NCBI GenBank assembly: GCA_902494595.1
Contig: CABUTY010000001.1
Location: forward strand, 1-15,955
From: an uncultured Porphyromonadaceae bacterium
GTDB taxonomy: Bacteria > Bacteroidota > Bacteroidia > Bacteroidales > Muribaculaceae
Direction of reading: 5' to 3'
DNA: 15,955 nt
Under the pieces are notes generated by a model. The model was not told the origin of the DNA and did no database searches. It was given only the letters and a program-made list of their open reading frames with translations. How positions within the stretch are numbered: the stretch's first letter is position 1; each line of letters starts with the position of its first letter. This document shows positions 1 through 8,399 of the stretch, piece by piece. A program made the position numbers and the translations under genes.

Positions 1-1
1 C

Positions 2-1447
2 ATGGTAGGCAATGGTGAGCTGAAAAAGAAAACGGCAAAGGGATTGCTGTGGGGCGGTATCGGCAACGGGATGATGCAGATACTCAACCTTCTCTTCGGC
101 ATATTTCTCGCCAGAATGCTGACACCGGCCGATTATGGTATGGTAGGGGCTCTCACCATCTTCTCTACATTGGCCGGATTATTGGCCGAAAGCGGTTTTA
201 TCCTCGCTATCGTCAACAAAAAGGAAGCTACTGCCAATGACTACAATGCTCTCTTCTGGTTCAGCATATCAGTATCGGCGGCCATATACATCATCTTGTT
301 TTTCGCGGCTCCACTCATCGCCTCTTTCTATCATGAACCGGAAATGAAGATGTTGTCGCGTGTTCTTTTCATCGGTTTTCTTTTTGGCGGCCTGTCGGCG
401 GCTCCTACTGCCTATCTTTTCCGCAACCTGATGGTTAAGCAACGAAGTCTGGCAATGATTACGGCCATATGCATATCGGGCGTCATCGGAGTGACATGTG
501 CCGCCAATGGTTGCCGCTACTGGGGAATCGCCGTGCAATCGGTATCGTATATTTTCATCAATTGCATGTTTGTATGGTGGTGGTGTCCCTGGCGCCCCTC
601 GTGGAAAATCGACTTCAAGCCATTGCGCGAAATGCTCCCTTTCAGCATCAAGCAGTTGATAATAACCCTCTTCATGCAAATCAACAACAACATTTTCTCC
701 GTGCTTCTGGGCAGGTTCTACAACATGCAGATTACGGGATATTATACGCAGGGAAGCAAGTGGACCATGATGGGCTACAGCATTATTCAGGGGATGATCA
801 ACGGAGTGGGGCAGCCTGTGTTGCGAGAAGCCGGTACGGATTCCGTCCGTCGTGCCAACGTATTCAGCAAGATGTTGCGCTTCACGGCATTCATCAGTTT
901 CCCGGCACTCTTCGGACTGGCGATAGTGGCCCGCGAGCTTATTACCATAGCCGTGACCGACAAATGGATTGACTCCGTGCCGGTGATTCAGATTCTATGT
1001 GCCGGAAGCGCCTTCATTCCCATTTGCGTGCTCTATGCTAATTTGTTCAACAGCATGGGGCGTCCTTCCGTATATATGTGGAACACGATAGCCCTCGGCC
1101 TAACGCAACTTGTGTCGATAACGGTAACATACCGTATGGGATTGAACGTCATGCTTGCCTTCTACAGCCTTATAAACATCCTATGGGTTTTCGTATGGCA
1201 ATATTTTGCCAGTAGGTATGCCGGTATACGTTGGAAGACAGTGGTAAGAGACATCTCAGCCTATCTTGCAGTAACGCTCTTTGTGATGGGCGTGACATTG
1301 TGGGGAACAAGACATATCGAAAACACTCTTTTGTCGCTGACAGTAAAGATAGTGATGGCCGCCGGGTTGTATTGCTTTATACTGTGGCGCGCCAACTCGG
1401 TGATTTTTAAGGAGAGTGTGGATTATCTATTGAAACGTAAGAGTTGA
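2..1447 (+). CDS. Polysaccharide flippase, Wzx/PST type (MOP superfamily)
   Basis: This 481-residue integral membrane protein is predicted to flip lipid-linked oligosaccharide units across the inner membrane for LPS O-antigen, capsule or exopolysaccharide assembly. The N-terminus (ELKKKTAKGLLWGGIGNGMM, residues 6-25) is the usual opening of Bacteroidetes lipopolysaccharide biosynthesis flippases: a basic cytoplasmic stretch leading into the first membrane helix. Hydrophobic segments then recur along the whole length, as expected for a 12-14-helix MOP transporter, and the length is typical. The ATG lies at the very edge of the window, so neither the ribosome binding site nor a start further upstream can be examined. 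The gene is convergent with the GSCFA gene and overlaps it by 21 bp at the 3' end, with no terminator hairpin visible between them. The sugar substrate cannot be inferred, because the glycosyltransferases that usually accompany such a gene would lie outside the window. Confidence 0.85.
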   Translation: MVGNGELKKKTAKGLLWGGIGNGMMQILNLLFGIFLARMLTPADYGMVGALTIFSTLAGLLAESGFILAIVNKKEATANDYNALFWFSISVSAAIYIILFFAAPLIASFYHEPEMKMLSRVLFIGFLFGGLSAAPTAYLFRNLMVKQRSLAMITAICISGVIGVTCAANGCRYWGIAVQSVSYIFINCMFVWWWCPWRPSWKIDFKPLREMLPFSIKQLIITLFMQINNNIFSVLLGRFYNMQITGYYTQGSKWTMMGYSIIQGMINGVGQPVLREAGTDSVRRANVFSKMLRFTAFISFPALFGLAIVARELITIAVTDKWIDSVPVIQILCAGSAFIPICVLYANLFNSMGRPSVYMWNTIALGLTQLVSITVTYRMGLNVMLAFYSLINILWVFVWQYFASRYAGIRWKTVVRDISAYLAVTLFVMGVTLWGTRHIENTLLSLTVKIVMAAGLYCFILWRANSVIFKESVDYLLKRKS

Positions 1448-2422
1448 CAACATGCCCGGATGGCAGGAGATAAAATCATGGTATCTCTTCATAGCCTTTT
1501 CTTTCATAGAGGAGATTTGTCTGAGAGCCTCTTCGGAATGGTCATGCAATAAAGGGCGGTGATTCAATGCTTTTGTGATGCGCAGCCCTTCATCGAGAAT
1601 ACGGCATGACTCCGGCGACAGATAAGTCTCGCGGAATTTACTCCAAATATATTCCACACCTTCATCGGAAGGGTGCACAAGGTCATCGGCATAGAATCTG
1701 TAGTCGCGCAAATCATCCATCAGTATTTCATAAGAAGGGAAGTAGGATGTCAGGGGATTGGATTGACAAATCCGTTCGCAAGCCAACAGGAGAGTGGCCT
1801 TGGATCGGCTGTTGCCTTCAAAACCATCCTTCAGATGCCTTACGGGACTAACAGTGAAAATTACATTCAGCTTTTCGTTCAGACCATGGAGGGCATCTAT
1901 AACCCTATTCCATCTGAGCACAATCTCATCAATATCCAGGCGTCGACGTTTAAATGTTTCGGCAGGAAATTTATGACAATTGGCAACGATGTAGTTGTCG
2001 CGGTCCTTTAGTTCATAAACCCAGGATGTTCCGAAAGTGATTATCAATGCCCTTGCATCGACAAGCTGCCGATGCAGGTCACCGATAAGATTGCGGACAA
2101 TTTGCCTTGATTCATCGCGAGAGAATCTGTCGGCATGGGAATCCATCATCCAGGACACCCAAAGATTCCCGTTGAGTGCGGACGCGTCAGATATGCTGTA
2201 ATCTATGTCGGCATCTTCGCACACCATTGCAAATTCCAGAATATTGGCAATGGAGGCGGGGTTGTACAGAACGCCGCAGGTATTTGGATACGCATCCCAA
2301 AGCGATTCTCTCATCTTTTTACCTATGGAGTCGGTAAAGCATGAACCGAGCAACACCACAGGCCGCTCCACATCAAGGGGCGTGCATCGCTTGTCTACTG
2401 TAAATTCAGTCCTGAATTTCAT
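1427..2422 (-). CDS. GSCFA-family protein (SGNH-hydrolase-like)
   Basis: This 331-residue protein has the family-defining GSCF motif at residues 26-29, shortly after the typical MKFRTE start. The family is SGNH/GDSL-hydrolase-like. Visible candidates for the catalytic blocks are Ser27 (block I), GTSW at 131-134, VSPVRH at 191-196, and D246/D247 with H250 in DDLVHPS (the C-terminal D-x-x-H block). It has no signal peptide or membrane segment, so a cytoplasmic location is likely. The true substrate of GSCFA proteins is not established; a role in acyl or acetyl ester chemistry on envelope glycans is only a guess from the fold. Its start lies 9 bp after the TolC-type gene stop on the same strand, so it is probably co-transcribed with the metal efflux genes as the last gene of that operon. 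The 3' end overlaps the convergent flippase gene. Confidence 0.85.
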   Translation of the reverse strand: MKFRTEFTVDKRCTPLDVERPVVLLGSCFTDSIGKKMRESLWDAYPNTCGVLYNPASIANILEFAMVCEDADIDYSISDASALNGNLWVSWMMDSHADRFSRDESRQIVRNLIGDLHRQLVDARALIITFGTSWVYELKDRDNYIVANCHKFPAETFKRRRLDIDEIVLRWNRVIDALHGLNEKLNVIFTVSPVRHLKDGFEGNSRSKATLLLACERICQSNPLTSYFPSYEILMDDLRDYRFYADDLVHPSDEGVEYIWSKFRETYLSPESCRILDEGLRITKALNHRPLLHDHSEEALRQISSMKEKAMKRYHDFISCHPGMLSTLTFQ

Positions 2423-2431
2423 GACGCGCTC

Positions 2432-3622
2432 TTAATATTCAGCGGCTGCTCCCCTGAGGGTGGCCAGAGCATCCTGATAGGCATAATCGGCCTCCACAAC
2501 ACGGATAGCCATCTCATACAGAGGAGTGATTTGCGACAGATACTCATGCACCGACAGATTGCCGAGATCATATAGACGCTTTAAATCCTTGGAATTGTCG
2601 CATTCCCTGCACAGTTTGGCCGTTTCCAGAGCTGTCTCGCCCAGAGCCTTTGCCTTCTGATACTTCATCTGGAGATCAATGGCATTGTTGTGGCGCGCCT
2701 CATCAAGGGCGGCATCCGCTGCCAGCTTGGCCGCCTTAGCCGCTTTTACCCTTCCCTTGTTGCCCCATAATGGCAGGGTAACGCCGAGGCTTACTCCATA
2801 GTGGTCGTCGTCCTTGACCATTTCGGAAGTATATCCCAAAGAAAACTCGGGCAGGCCCTCCTTCTTGCGCAGATTTATCTCCGCATCGGCGGTTGCTGAT
2901 GCATCACGTGCCACCGCTATGGACGGATTTTTCTCGACGGCTGCCGCGCTCCACTCTGCATAATCAGAGGGAAGCGTGTAGGGCATATATTCCATGGGTG
3001 TCCACGACAGATCTGTACTACCGGCCATCCCACGAAGCATCTGCATCGTGCCTTCAAGCTCTATCTTTTCAAGGCGACGTTGAGAGATAATCTGCGACAT
3101 CTCCATGCGTATCGAATTGACATCCACGGAAGTCATGGTGCCCTTCTCCACAGCCTTGCGGGCTGCTTCAAGCATCTGGTTATAATTTTTCTCCATACTG
3201 TCGTAGATGTTGTCGAGACGCTGGAGATACACAGCCTTGGTCATCAGGGCATCAGCCTCGGAGACTATCCGAAGCCGTTCGCCCGACAATTCCGACAAAG
3301 CCATACGGTTTTGGCTCTCGGCCACCCGGCGTTTCGCCCCAGACAGAGTGGCGAAATCGAAACCTTGACTGACATCAAGCATTATCTTGTCGGCATTCTG
3401 TACTCCCCACTGGTAGGCAAACTCCACTTCCGGATTCGACAGATTCATCCCTGTCATATTTTCATTTTCCGTGGCCTGCGTCTGCAGTGTCCTGGCTTTC
3501 AGAGTACGGCTTCCCCGGGCTATCTCGCTTAGGGCGTCGACATAAGAGTTCTGAGCGGACATCCCCGCTGTGGCACACAGGCCCAGAAGCATCATGCTTC
3601 TACTTATCACAGTCAGTTTCAT
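2432..3622 (-). CDS. TolC-family outer-membrane efflux channel (CusC/CzcC-like)
   Basis: This 396-residue outer-membrane factor should form the exit duct of the RND pump encoded just upstream. A signal peptide is visible at residues 1-23 (Lys2, Arg8, then a hydrophobic core and likely cleavage after MSA before Gln24). The mature protein shows the two halves of an outer membrane efflux protein. The first has the strand segment NPEVEFAYQWG (63-73) followed by a long helix (about 100-195). The second has the strand segment YGVSLGVTLPLWG (275-287) followed by an Ala/Lys-rich helix (290-330). There is no lipobox, unlike CusC. The start at 3622 lies inside the pump gene (23 bp overlap), which implies translational coupling. 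Met10 and Met11 are alternative starts, but they would remove the basic N-region of the signal peptide, so I kept the upstream ATG. The length is slightly short but normal for Bacteroidetes CzcC-like proteins. Confidence 0.88.
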   Translation of the reverse strand: MKLTVISRSMMLLGLCATAGMSAQNSYVDALSEIARGSRTLKARTLQTQATENENMTGMNLSNPEVEFAYQWGVQNADKIMLDVSQGFDFATLSGAKRRVAESQNRMALSELSGERLRIVSEADALMTKAVYLQRLDNIYDSMEKNYNQMLEAARKAVEKGTMTSVDVNSIRMEMSQIISQRRLEKIELEGTMQMLRGMAGSTDLSWTPMEYMPYTLPSDYAEWSAAAVEKNPSIAVARDASATADAEINLRKKEGLPEFSLGYTSEMVKDDDHYGVSLGVTLPLWGNKGRVKAAKAAKLAADAALDEARHNNAIDLQMKYQKAKALGETALETAKLCRECDNSKDLKRLYDLGNLSVHEYLSQITPLYEMAIRVVEADYAYQDALATLRGAAAEY

Positions 3623-6600
3623 ATTTGTATCTGGCTTTGTTTTTGTTCAGCAACATATAGATTATAGGGATAATAAATCCGTTAAGCAACGTGGAAGAGA
3701 TGAGTCCACCGAGAATCACCTTGGCCATAGGGCTCTGAATCTCGTTGCCTGGCAGAGCGCCACCTGCGGCAAGCGGTATCAGCGCCAGGGCCGAGGTGAG
3801 GGCTGTCATGATTATGGGGTTCAGTCGGTCGAGAGAACCATCCATTATCGCATCTTTTAAACAATACCCGCGCTTGATGAGTTCATTGTATCTGTCCACG
3901 AGAAGCATCCCGTTGCGGGTGGCTATACCGAATAGGGATATGAATCCTATGATAGCAGGAATGCTCACCACGCCTGAGGTCAGCGCCACGGCGAATACGC
4001 CGCCTATCAGCGCCAACGGCAGATTCACCATCACCACGAGCGACTGCAACGAGTTTCTGAACTGATTGAAGAGCAACAGGTATATCGCCAATATCGAGAA
4101 GAAGGATACGAGGAGCAGCGTGCGGGAAGCTCTTTCCTCGCTTTCGAATTGTCCGCCATATTCCACTCTCGTATTGGGCGGGAGCGTAACATTCTTGGTG
4201 ATAGTTTCCTTGATGTCGTTGACTGCACCGCGGAGGTCACGGCCTGCCACATTGGCGCTCACCACCATCAGCCGCTCAATATTTTCTCTGTTGACAGTAC
4301 CGGGACCCGACGACACTTCGATTTCGGCAATGGCGTCGAGTGTTACCTGGCGGCCGTCGGCAGCCGTTACCGGTGTCTCGCGTATGCTCTCCAGATTCAT
4401 GTCGCCGGCATTCTGAAGCTTGACCACCAGGTCTACCGGCTGATTGTTCTCGTACACCTCCGACACCTTCCGGCCGCCCAACAGCACTTCCAATGCCTCG
4501 TTGAAGGCAGGGATGGTTATGCCGTATTCGGCCATCACTTCACGCCGGGGCTTGATTTTCAGCTGCGGACGCATCACCTGCTGCTCCACATTCACATCGG
4601 CAAGTCCCGGTATTTCCTGTATCGCTTCCTTGATTTTTTTGCCTGTCTGGTGAATCTTTATCAGATCCGGGCCGAAAACCTTTATGGCTATGTTGGCTCT
4701 TGTGCCCGACAGCATGGCGTCGATACGATGGGATATGGGCTGACCGATTTCGATATTGACGCCCGGGATATGTGACAGTTTTTCCCTTACTTCCTCCAGC
4801 ATCTCATCCTTCGATCGGTCCTTAAGCTCAAAGGGAGCCTCTATTTCCGACACATTGATGCCGAGGGCATGTTCGTCGAGTTCGGCACGTCCCGTTTTAC
4901 GCGCCACGGCACTGATTTCATCCACCGACATGAGAAGCCTTTCGGCCAGTGCCCCTATGCGTTCCGATTCCTCGAGGGATATACCCGGATTTGCGCTCAC
5001 ATTTATGGTCAGCGATCCCTCATTGAAAGGGGGTAGGAAGCTGCGACCCTGCAGGAAAAAGAGAATGAGCGCGGCCACGAAGAAAATGGCTGTAAGGCTC
5101 GTGACGGGACGCCAATGGCGCAATGTCCATGCCAAAGCCTTGGCATAATACCCTTTGAGCCATACCACAATCCGGGGTTCTCCCTTGTCGGCGCCTTTGC
5201 CCGGCAGCAGCCATGAGCATAGCACAGGAGTGAGTGTGAGAGCAACAAGAGTGGATGCAACAAGAGCTATTATGAAAGAGATGCCCAGGGGCACCAGCAT
5301 GCGCCCTTCCATGCCATGAAGAAAGAAGAGAGGCACAAAGCTCACGATGATGATGAGGGTGGAGTTGAGAATCGGCATCCTCACCTCGCGCGAGGCGTTG
5401 TAGATTACCTTTATCTTGCTTTGACGAGATTCCGGAGGAAGCGCCATGTTATGACGCAGCCGTTTGTATACATTCTCCACATCCACTATGGCATCGTCGA
5501 CAAGCGACCCTATGGCGATGGCTATGCCGCCGATACTCATGGTGTTGATGGTTAGCCCCATGAAATGCAGCGACAGCAGAGTCATCAGCAGCGAAAGCGG
5601 TATCGTCACCAGCGATATCAGCGTGGTGCGCGGATTCATAAGGAAGATGAAGAGGATGATGCATACGAACACCGCTCCCTCTATCAGACTCTTCTTGAGA
5701 TTGTCCATCGAGCTGTCGATGAATTTCTGCTGTCGGTACAGGTCGGTGTTGATGTTTACGGCTGCCGGCAATGACGCCTTTATCTTATTCATCTCGGCGT
5801 CGATGCGTTCCGTAAGATCTAAGGTTCCCGTGTCAGGCTGTTTGGTCACGGTCATGATTACCCCCAGCTTGCCATGAATGGAAGCTGCGCCGGTGTACGG
5901 CATACGGGCCATCGCCTTGACGTCGGCGACATTCTCGAGCATCACAGCCATTCCCCCGGTGTCCTTTACCACGCTTTTCCCTATGGCGGCAGCATCGTTT
6001 GTGGATACTATCCCTCGAATAAGGTATTCATTGCCGTTGTCGTATACAGAAGTGCCGGCAGGATTGGTATTGATACCCTCGGTGGAGGCTATCACATCGG
6101 AGAGTGTCACATTGTATTCGCGCATCCGCTCAGGTCTGAGCAATATCTGGTATTCCTTGACCTGACCTCCTATCACCGACACCTGGGCCACGCCGTCAAG
6201 ACTTCTGATGCGCGGAGCGATGGTGAAATCGGCAAGGGTGCGAAGATCCATCATAGACACGGAGTCAGAATCGAGACCGATAAACATCACCTCGCCGAGT
6301 ACCGACGATTGCGGACCCATCACAGGAGCTCCCACATTTTTCCCGAACTGCTCCCTGATTGTGCCGAGCCTCTCCGATACATTCTGCCGGGCACGGTACG
6401 GGTCGGTGTCCCAGTTGAACTCTACCCATACTATGGAATATCCGGCAGTTGAGGTGCTTCGTATCCGTCTCACGCCCTGTGTGCCGTTGAGTGCAGTCTC
6501 TATGGGGTAGGTCACAAGTTGCTCCACTTCCTCGGGAGCCATTCCCGGCGCTTCGGTCATTACCGCTACCGTGGGGGCATTCAGGTCGGGAAAGACATCC

Positions 6601-6707
6601 ACCTCCATTCTTGTGGCCACGAAACAGCCGCCGATCACCACCACAAGTGCCAGCGCCGCTATCAGAAGTCTGTTTTTGAGAGCAAAACCTATTATCCTGT
6701 CAAGCAT
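3600..6707 (-). CDS. Heavy-metal efflux RND transporter, CusA/CzcA family
   Basis: This 1035-residue inner-membrane proton/metal antiporter is the motor of a tripartite efflux pump. Residues 1-31 form the first membrane helix, followed by the family signature around 45-75 (PTVAVMTEAPGMAPEEVEQL). Two large periplasmic regions (about 32-340 and 555-865) alternate with helix bundles (340-550 and 866-1022), giving the duplicated RND layout and normal length. Helix 4 carries VDDAIVDVEN (403-412), with D404, D405, D409 and E411 as proton-relay candidates. This matches neither the D-G-A pattern I recall for Zn/Co/Cd pumps of the CzcA type nor the D-A-A pattern of the Cu/Ag pump CusA. Of the three periplasmic methionines recalled for E. 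coli CusA, only one (M665 in AMLSG) seems to have a counterpart. The substrate is therefore uncertain. The start is 6 bp after the fusion-protein stop. Confidence 0.93.
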   Translation of the reverse strand: MLDRIIGFALKNRLLIAALALVVVIGGCFVATRMEVDVFPDLNAPTVAVMTEAPGMAPEEVEQLVTYPIETALNGTQGVRRIRSTSTAGYSIVWVEFNWDTDPYRARQNVSERLGTIREQFGKNVGAPVMGPQSSVLGEVMFIGLDSDSVSMMDLRTLADFTIAPRIRSLDGVAQVSVIGGQVKEYQILLRPERMREYNVTLSDVIASTEGINTNPAGTSVYDNGNEYLIRGIVSTNDAAAIGKSVVKDTGGMAVMLENVADVKAMARMPYTGAASIHGKLGVIMTVTKQPDTGTLDLTERIDAEMNKIKASLPAAVNINTDLYRQQKFIDSSMDNLKKSLIEGAVFVCIILFIFLMNPRTTLISLVTIPLSLLMTLLSLHFMGLTINTMSIGGIAIAIGSLVDDAIVDVENVYKRLRHNMALPPESRQSKIKVIYNASREVRMPILNSTLIIIVSFVPLFFLHGMEGRMLVPLGISFIIALVASTLVALTLTPVLCSWLLPGKGADKGEPRIVVWLKGYYAKALAWTLRHWRPVTSLTAIFFVAALILFFLQGRSFLPPFNEGSLTINVSANPGISLEESERIGALAERLLMSVDEISAVARKTGRAELDEHALGINVSEIEAPFELKDRSKDEMLEEVREKLSHIPGVNIEIGQPISHRIDAMLSGTRANIAIKVFGPDLIKIHQTGKKIKEAIQEIPGLADVNVEQQVMRPQLKIKPRREVMAEYGITIPAFNEALEVLLGGRKVSEVYENNQPVDLVVKLQNAGDMNLESIRETPVTAADGRQVTLDAIAEIEVSSGPGTVNRENIERLMVVSANVAGRDLRGAVNDIKETITKNVTLPPNTRVEYGGQFESEERASRTLLLVSFFSILAIYLLLFNQFRNSLQSLVVMVNLPLALIGGVFAVALTSGVVSIPAIIGFISLFGIATRNGMLLVDRYNELIKRGYCLKDAIMDGSLDRLNPIIMTALTSALALIPLAAGGALPGNEIQSPMAKVILGGLISSTLLNGFIIPIIYMLLNKNKARYKYETDCDK

Positions 6708-6713
6708 GGCGTA

Positions 6714-7892
6714 TCAATGATTATGGGAGTGTCCGGCAGGGAGTTTGCCGCCATTTTCTGCATGGCGCACGCTCTGCACGCCTTCCGTCACTATCTTGTC
6801 GCCGCTCTTGACACCGCTCCGGATCTCCACACGTATGCCGTCGCTGGTCCCTATGCTGACAGGTATCCGTTTATATACGTGGTCGTGGACTTCCGCAAAG
6901 ACAAAATGCTGACCCAACTCCTCTATAATGGCCGATTTCGGCAGACTTATCACGCCGTTGCGCGGCGACGACAGCAGATATACCTCCACCACGCTGCCGT
7001 TGCGGAGTGAGCCGGGATTGTCAAATTCCATGATTACAGGCACGTAATGCGACTGCGTAAGGTCGGGCATCTGCGACGACACCACCCTGAAACCTAACTT
7101 GGAGAGGTCTACGGCTCCCTTGTCATTGCCGGGAATCACGATATTGGCACCGGTTAGGGCACCAAGATTATCCCATTGCCTTTCGCTGACATCGGCACGA
7201 AGATGCAGGCGGCGATTCTGGGATACAGTGGCAAGGAGGTCGCCCTGGTTCACAAATTGTCCCTGCGATACGTTTAATGCCGTAATGTAACCGCCGACTG
7301 GCGACGATGCCCCCACGGCGCCCGTGGCTCCACGCACCGCCACTCCCTGCGCCAACGCCTTCGCATTGGCGTAATTACTCCTGATTTGTTCGTACTCGCG
7401 CTTTGATATGAGGTTATCCTTTACCAATTCCTCGGCGCGTTTCAGCTCCGTTTCCGCTAACTGCAGATTGATGGCCGCCGTCTGTTGTCCGTCGCTCTGC
7501 TCCATACCGCGTGAGCTGATGGTGAAGAGCGTCTGCCCTGCACTGACGGGAGCACCCGTGGCCAAAGCTTTGTTGGTGAAGTTCACTATCCCGGAGGCCT
7601 TGGCCGTAACAACCCCCTGCATTCCCGACGGCGACTGTATACGGCCACCTGTCTTTATCACATTGCTGAAAGGAGCGGGAGCCACTGTCTCCGTCTTTAT
7701 GCCGGCCAGCTCTATGGCCTCGAGACTCATAGTGATCTCATCCTCATGTCCCGTCTCAGCTCCGGCCTGTCGAGCCGCTGCCTCATCTTTATGCTCGCCG
7801 GCATGTTCATCGTGCGAGTGGCTGCATGACAGACCGAAGGTCACCGACATGCCGAATATCAGAAGTGTGTATATCGAGTGTTTTATATTCAT
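6714..7892 (-). CDS. RND periplasmic adaptor lipoprotein (membrane fusion protein, CusB/CzcB-like)
   Basis: This 392-residue adaptor should link the inner-membrane pump to the outer-membrane channel. I chose the ATG at 7892 because it begins a clear lipoprotein signal, MNIKHSIYTLLIFGMSVTF followed by GLSC with Cys23 as the lipidation site. The same frame is open to 7973, but that extension would put 27 basic, non-hydrophobic residues before the signal. After Cys23 comes a His-rich linker (HSHDEHAGEH, 25-34). Next are the first half of the barrel-sandwich domain (about 88-126), an alpha-hairpin (about 130-185), the second lipoyl half (197-227, GGYITALNVSQGQFVNQGDL), a beta-barrel and the membrane-proximal domain (about 310-375). 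The C-terminus is again His-rich (GHSHNH). The paired His clusters suggest direct metal binding, which is inference. It is the first gene of the efflux operon. Confidence 0.9.
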   Translation of the reverse strand: MNIKHSIYTLLIFGMSVTFGLSCSHSHDEHAGEHKDEAAARQAGAETGHEDEITMSLEAIELAGIKTETVAPAPFSNVIKTGGRIQSPSGMQGVVTAKASGIVNFTNKALATGAPVSAGQTLFTISSRGMEQSDGQQTAAINLQLAETELKRAEELVKDNLISKREYEQIRSNYANAKALAQGVAVRGATGAVGASSPVGGYITALNVSQGQFVNQGDLLATVSQNRRLHLRADVSERQWDNLGALTGANIVIPGNDKGAVDLSKLGFRVVSSQMPDLTQSHYVPVIMEFDNPGSLRNGSVVEVYLLSSPRNGVISLPKSAIIEELGQHFVFAEVHDHVYKRIPVSIGTSDGIRVEIRSGVKSGDKIVTEGVQSVRHAENGGKLPAGHSHNH

Positions 7893-7970
7893 TACCCATG
7901 ATTGATGGTGTTTCCAATCATTATAACGTATGAAACGCCTTAATAATCTTTTGTGAATAGAATGTCGAAG

Positions 7971-8005
7971 CAAAAATACTAATATGTGAAATGTTAAAAA
8001 ATCAA
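7971..8005 (-). promoter_or_regulatory. Candidate Bacteroidetes promoter of the efflux operon
   Basis: Read on the minus strand, 7978-7971 is TATTTTTG, an exact match to the Bacteroidetes -7 consensus TAnnTTTG. The -33 element is weak: only TTG (8005-8003), about 24 nt upstream, against the usual TTTG at 19-21 nt. Transcription would start near 7964, giving a leader of about 70 nt before the lipoprotein ATG at 7892. Confidence 0.45.
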
Positions 8006-8177
8006 TGATTTTCGTGAATTTTCAAGGTAGAATTGTGACGTAATTTCTTATATCGGCAAAAAGGCCAAATATTGCATCTATGAAAATTTGATATAAATAG
8101 TACTTGTAAGTATACATATGCCAGATATGTTTATGGAAAATTGATTTTGTCTTAAAATTTGGGAGATACGATTAACA

Positions 8178-8209
8178 TTTGTGGCCTTAACTAAAATTTT
8201 ATAATTTTG
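8178..8209 (+). promoter_or_regulatory. Bacteroidetes promoter of the BspA-like gene
   Basis: TTTG at 8178-8181 is separated by exactly 20 nt from TAATTTTG at 8202-8209. Both boxes match the Bacteroidetes vegetative promoter consensus (TTTG, 19-21 nt, TAnnTTTG). Transcription would begin near 8216, leaving an untranslated leader of roughly 185 nt before the ATG at 8400. This is the best promoter match in the window. Confidence 0.7.
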
Positions 8210-8399
8210 TGTAAAATTATTGAAGCAGTCTTGATGAGTTAACGGATTCTGCTTATCAGGCCATTGATGAGTCGTTTGAAAAACACCCCTAAGTGAATAT
8301 TCGAAGCAGGAAACATACATTGATTGTAAAGTATAAAGAATAAGAGATCAGGGATGCCATACGGTCATTATGAGTAACAATTGAATCCTTAGGAAGTCT

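Larger units (their letters stand above)
7893..8399. other. Divergent AT-rich intergenic region
   Basis: This 507-bp spacer separates the leftward efflux operon from the rightward BspA-like gene. It holds one promoter candidate for each direction (separate entries). Between them, about 8010-8175, I see AT-rich sequence without a credible gene. The 8210-8399 part would be the untranslated leader of the BspA-like gene; it contains a 9-bp direct repeat TTGATGAGT at 8231-8239 and 8264-8272. I found no tRNA, riboswitch or metal-regulator operator that I can name. The 80-codon minus-strand frame here looks like chance. Confidence 0.6.

Noticed and set aside
7893..7973. Longer start for the adaptor lipoprotein at 7973
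   Set aside because: It would add 27 polar and basic residues before a clear lipoprotein signal peptide and would overlap the likely promoter.
8262..8285. Possible hammerhead ribozyme core (TGATGAGTC followed by GAAA)
   Set aside because: The base before TGATGA is T rather than the required C, and the bases between TGATGAG and GAAA cannot form stem II. No flanking stems I or III are apparent.
8078..8320. 80-codon minus-strand frame in the spacer before the BspA-like gene
   Set aside because: It is AT-rich, with no recognisable motif, and it overlaps the strong plus-strand promoter at 8178-8209. Most likely chance.
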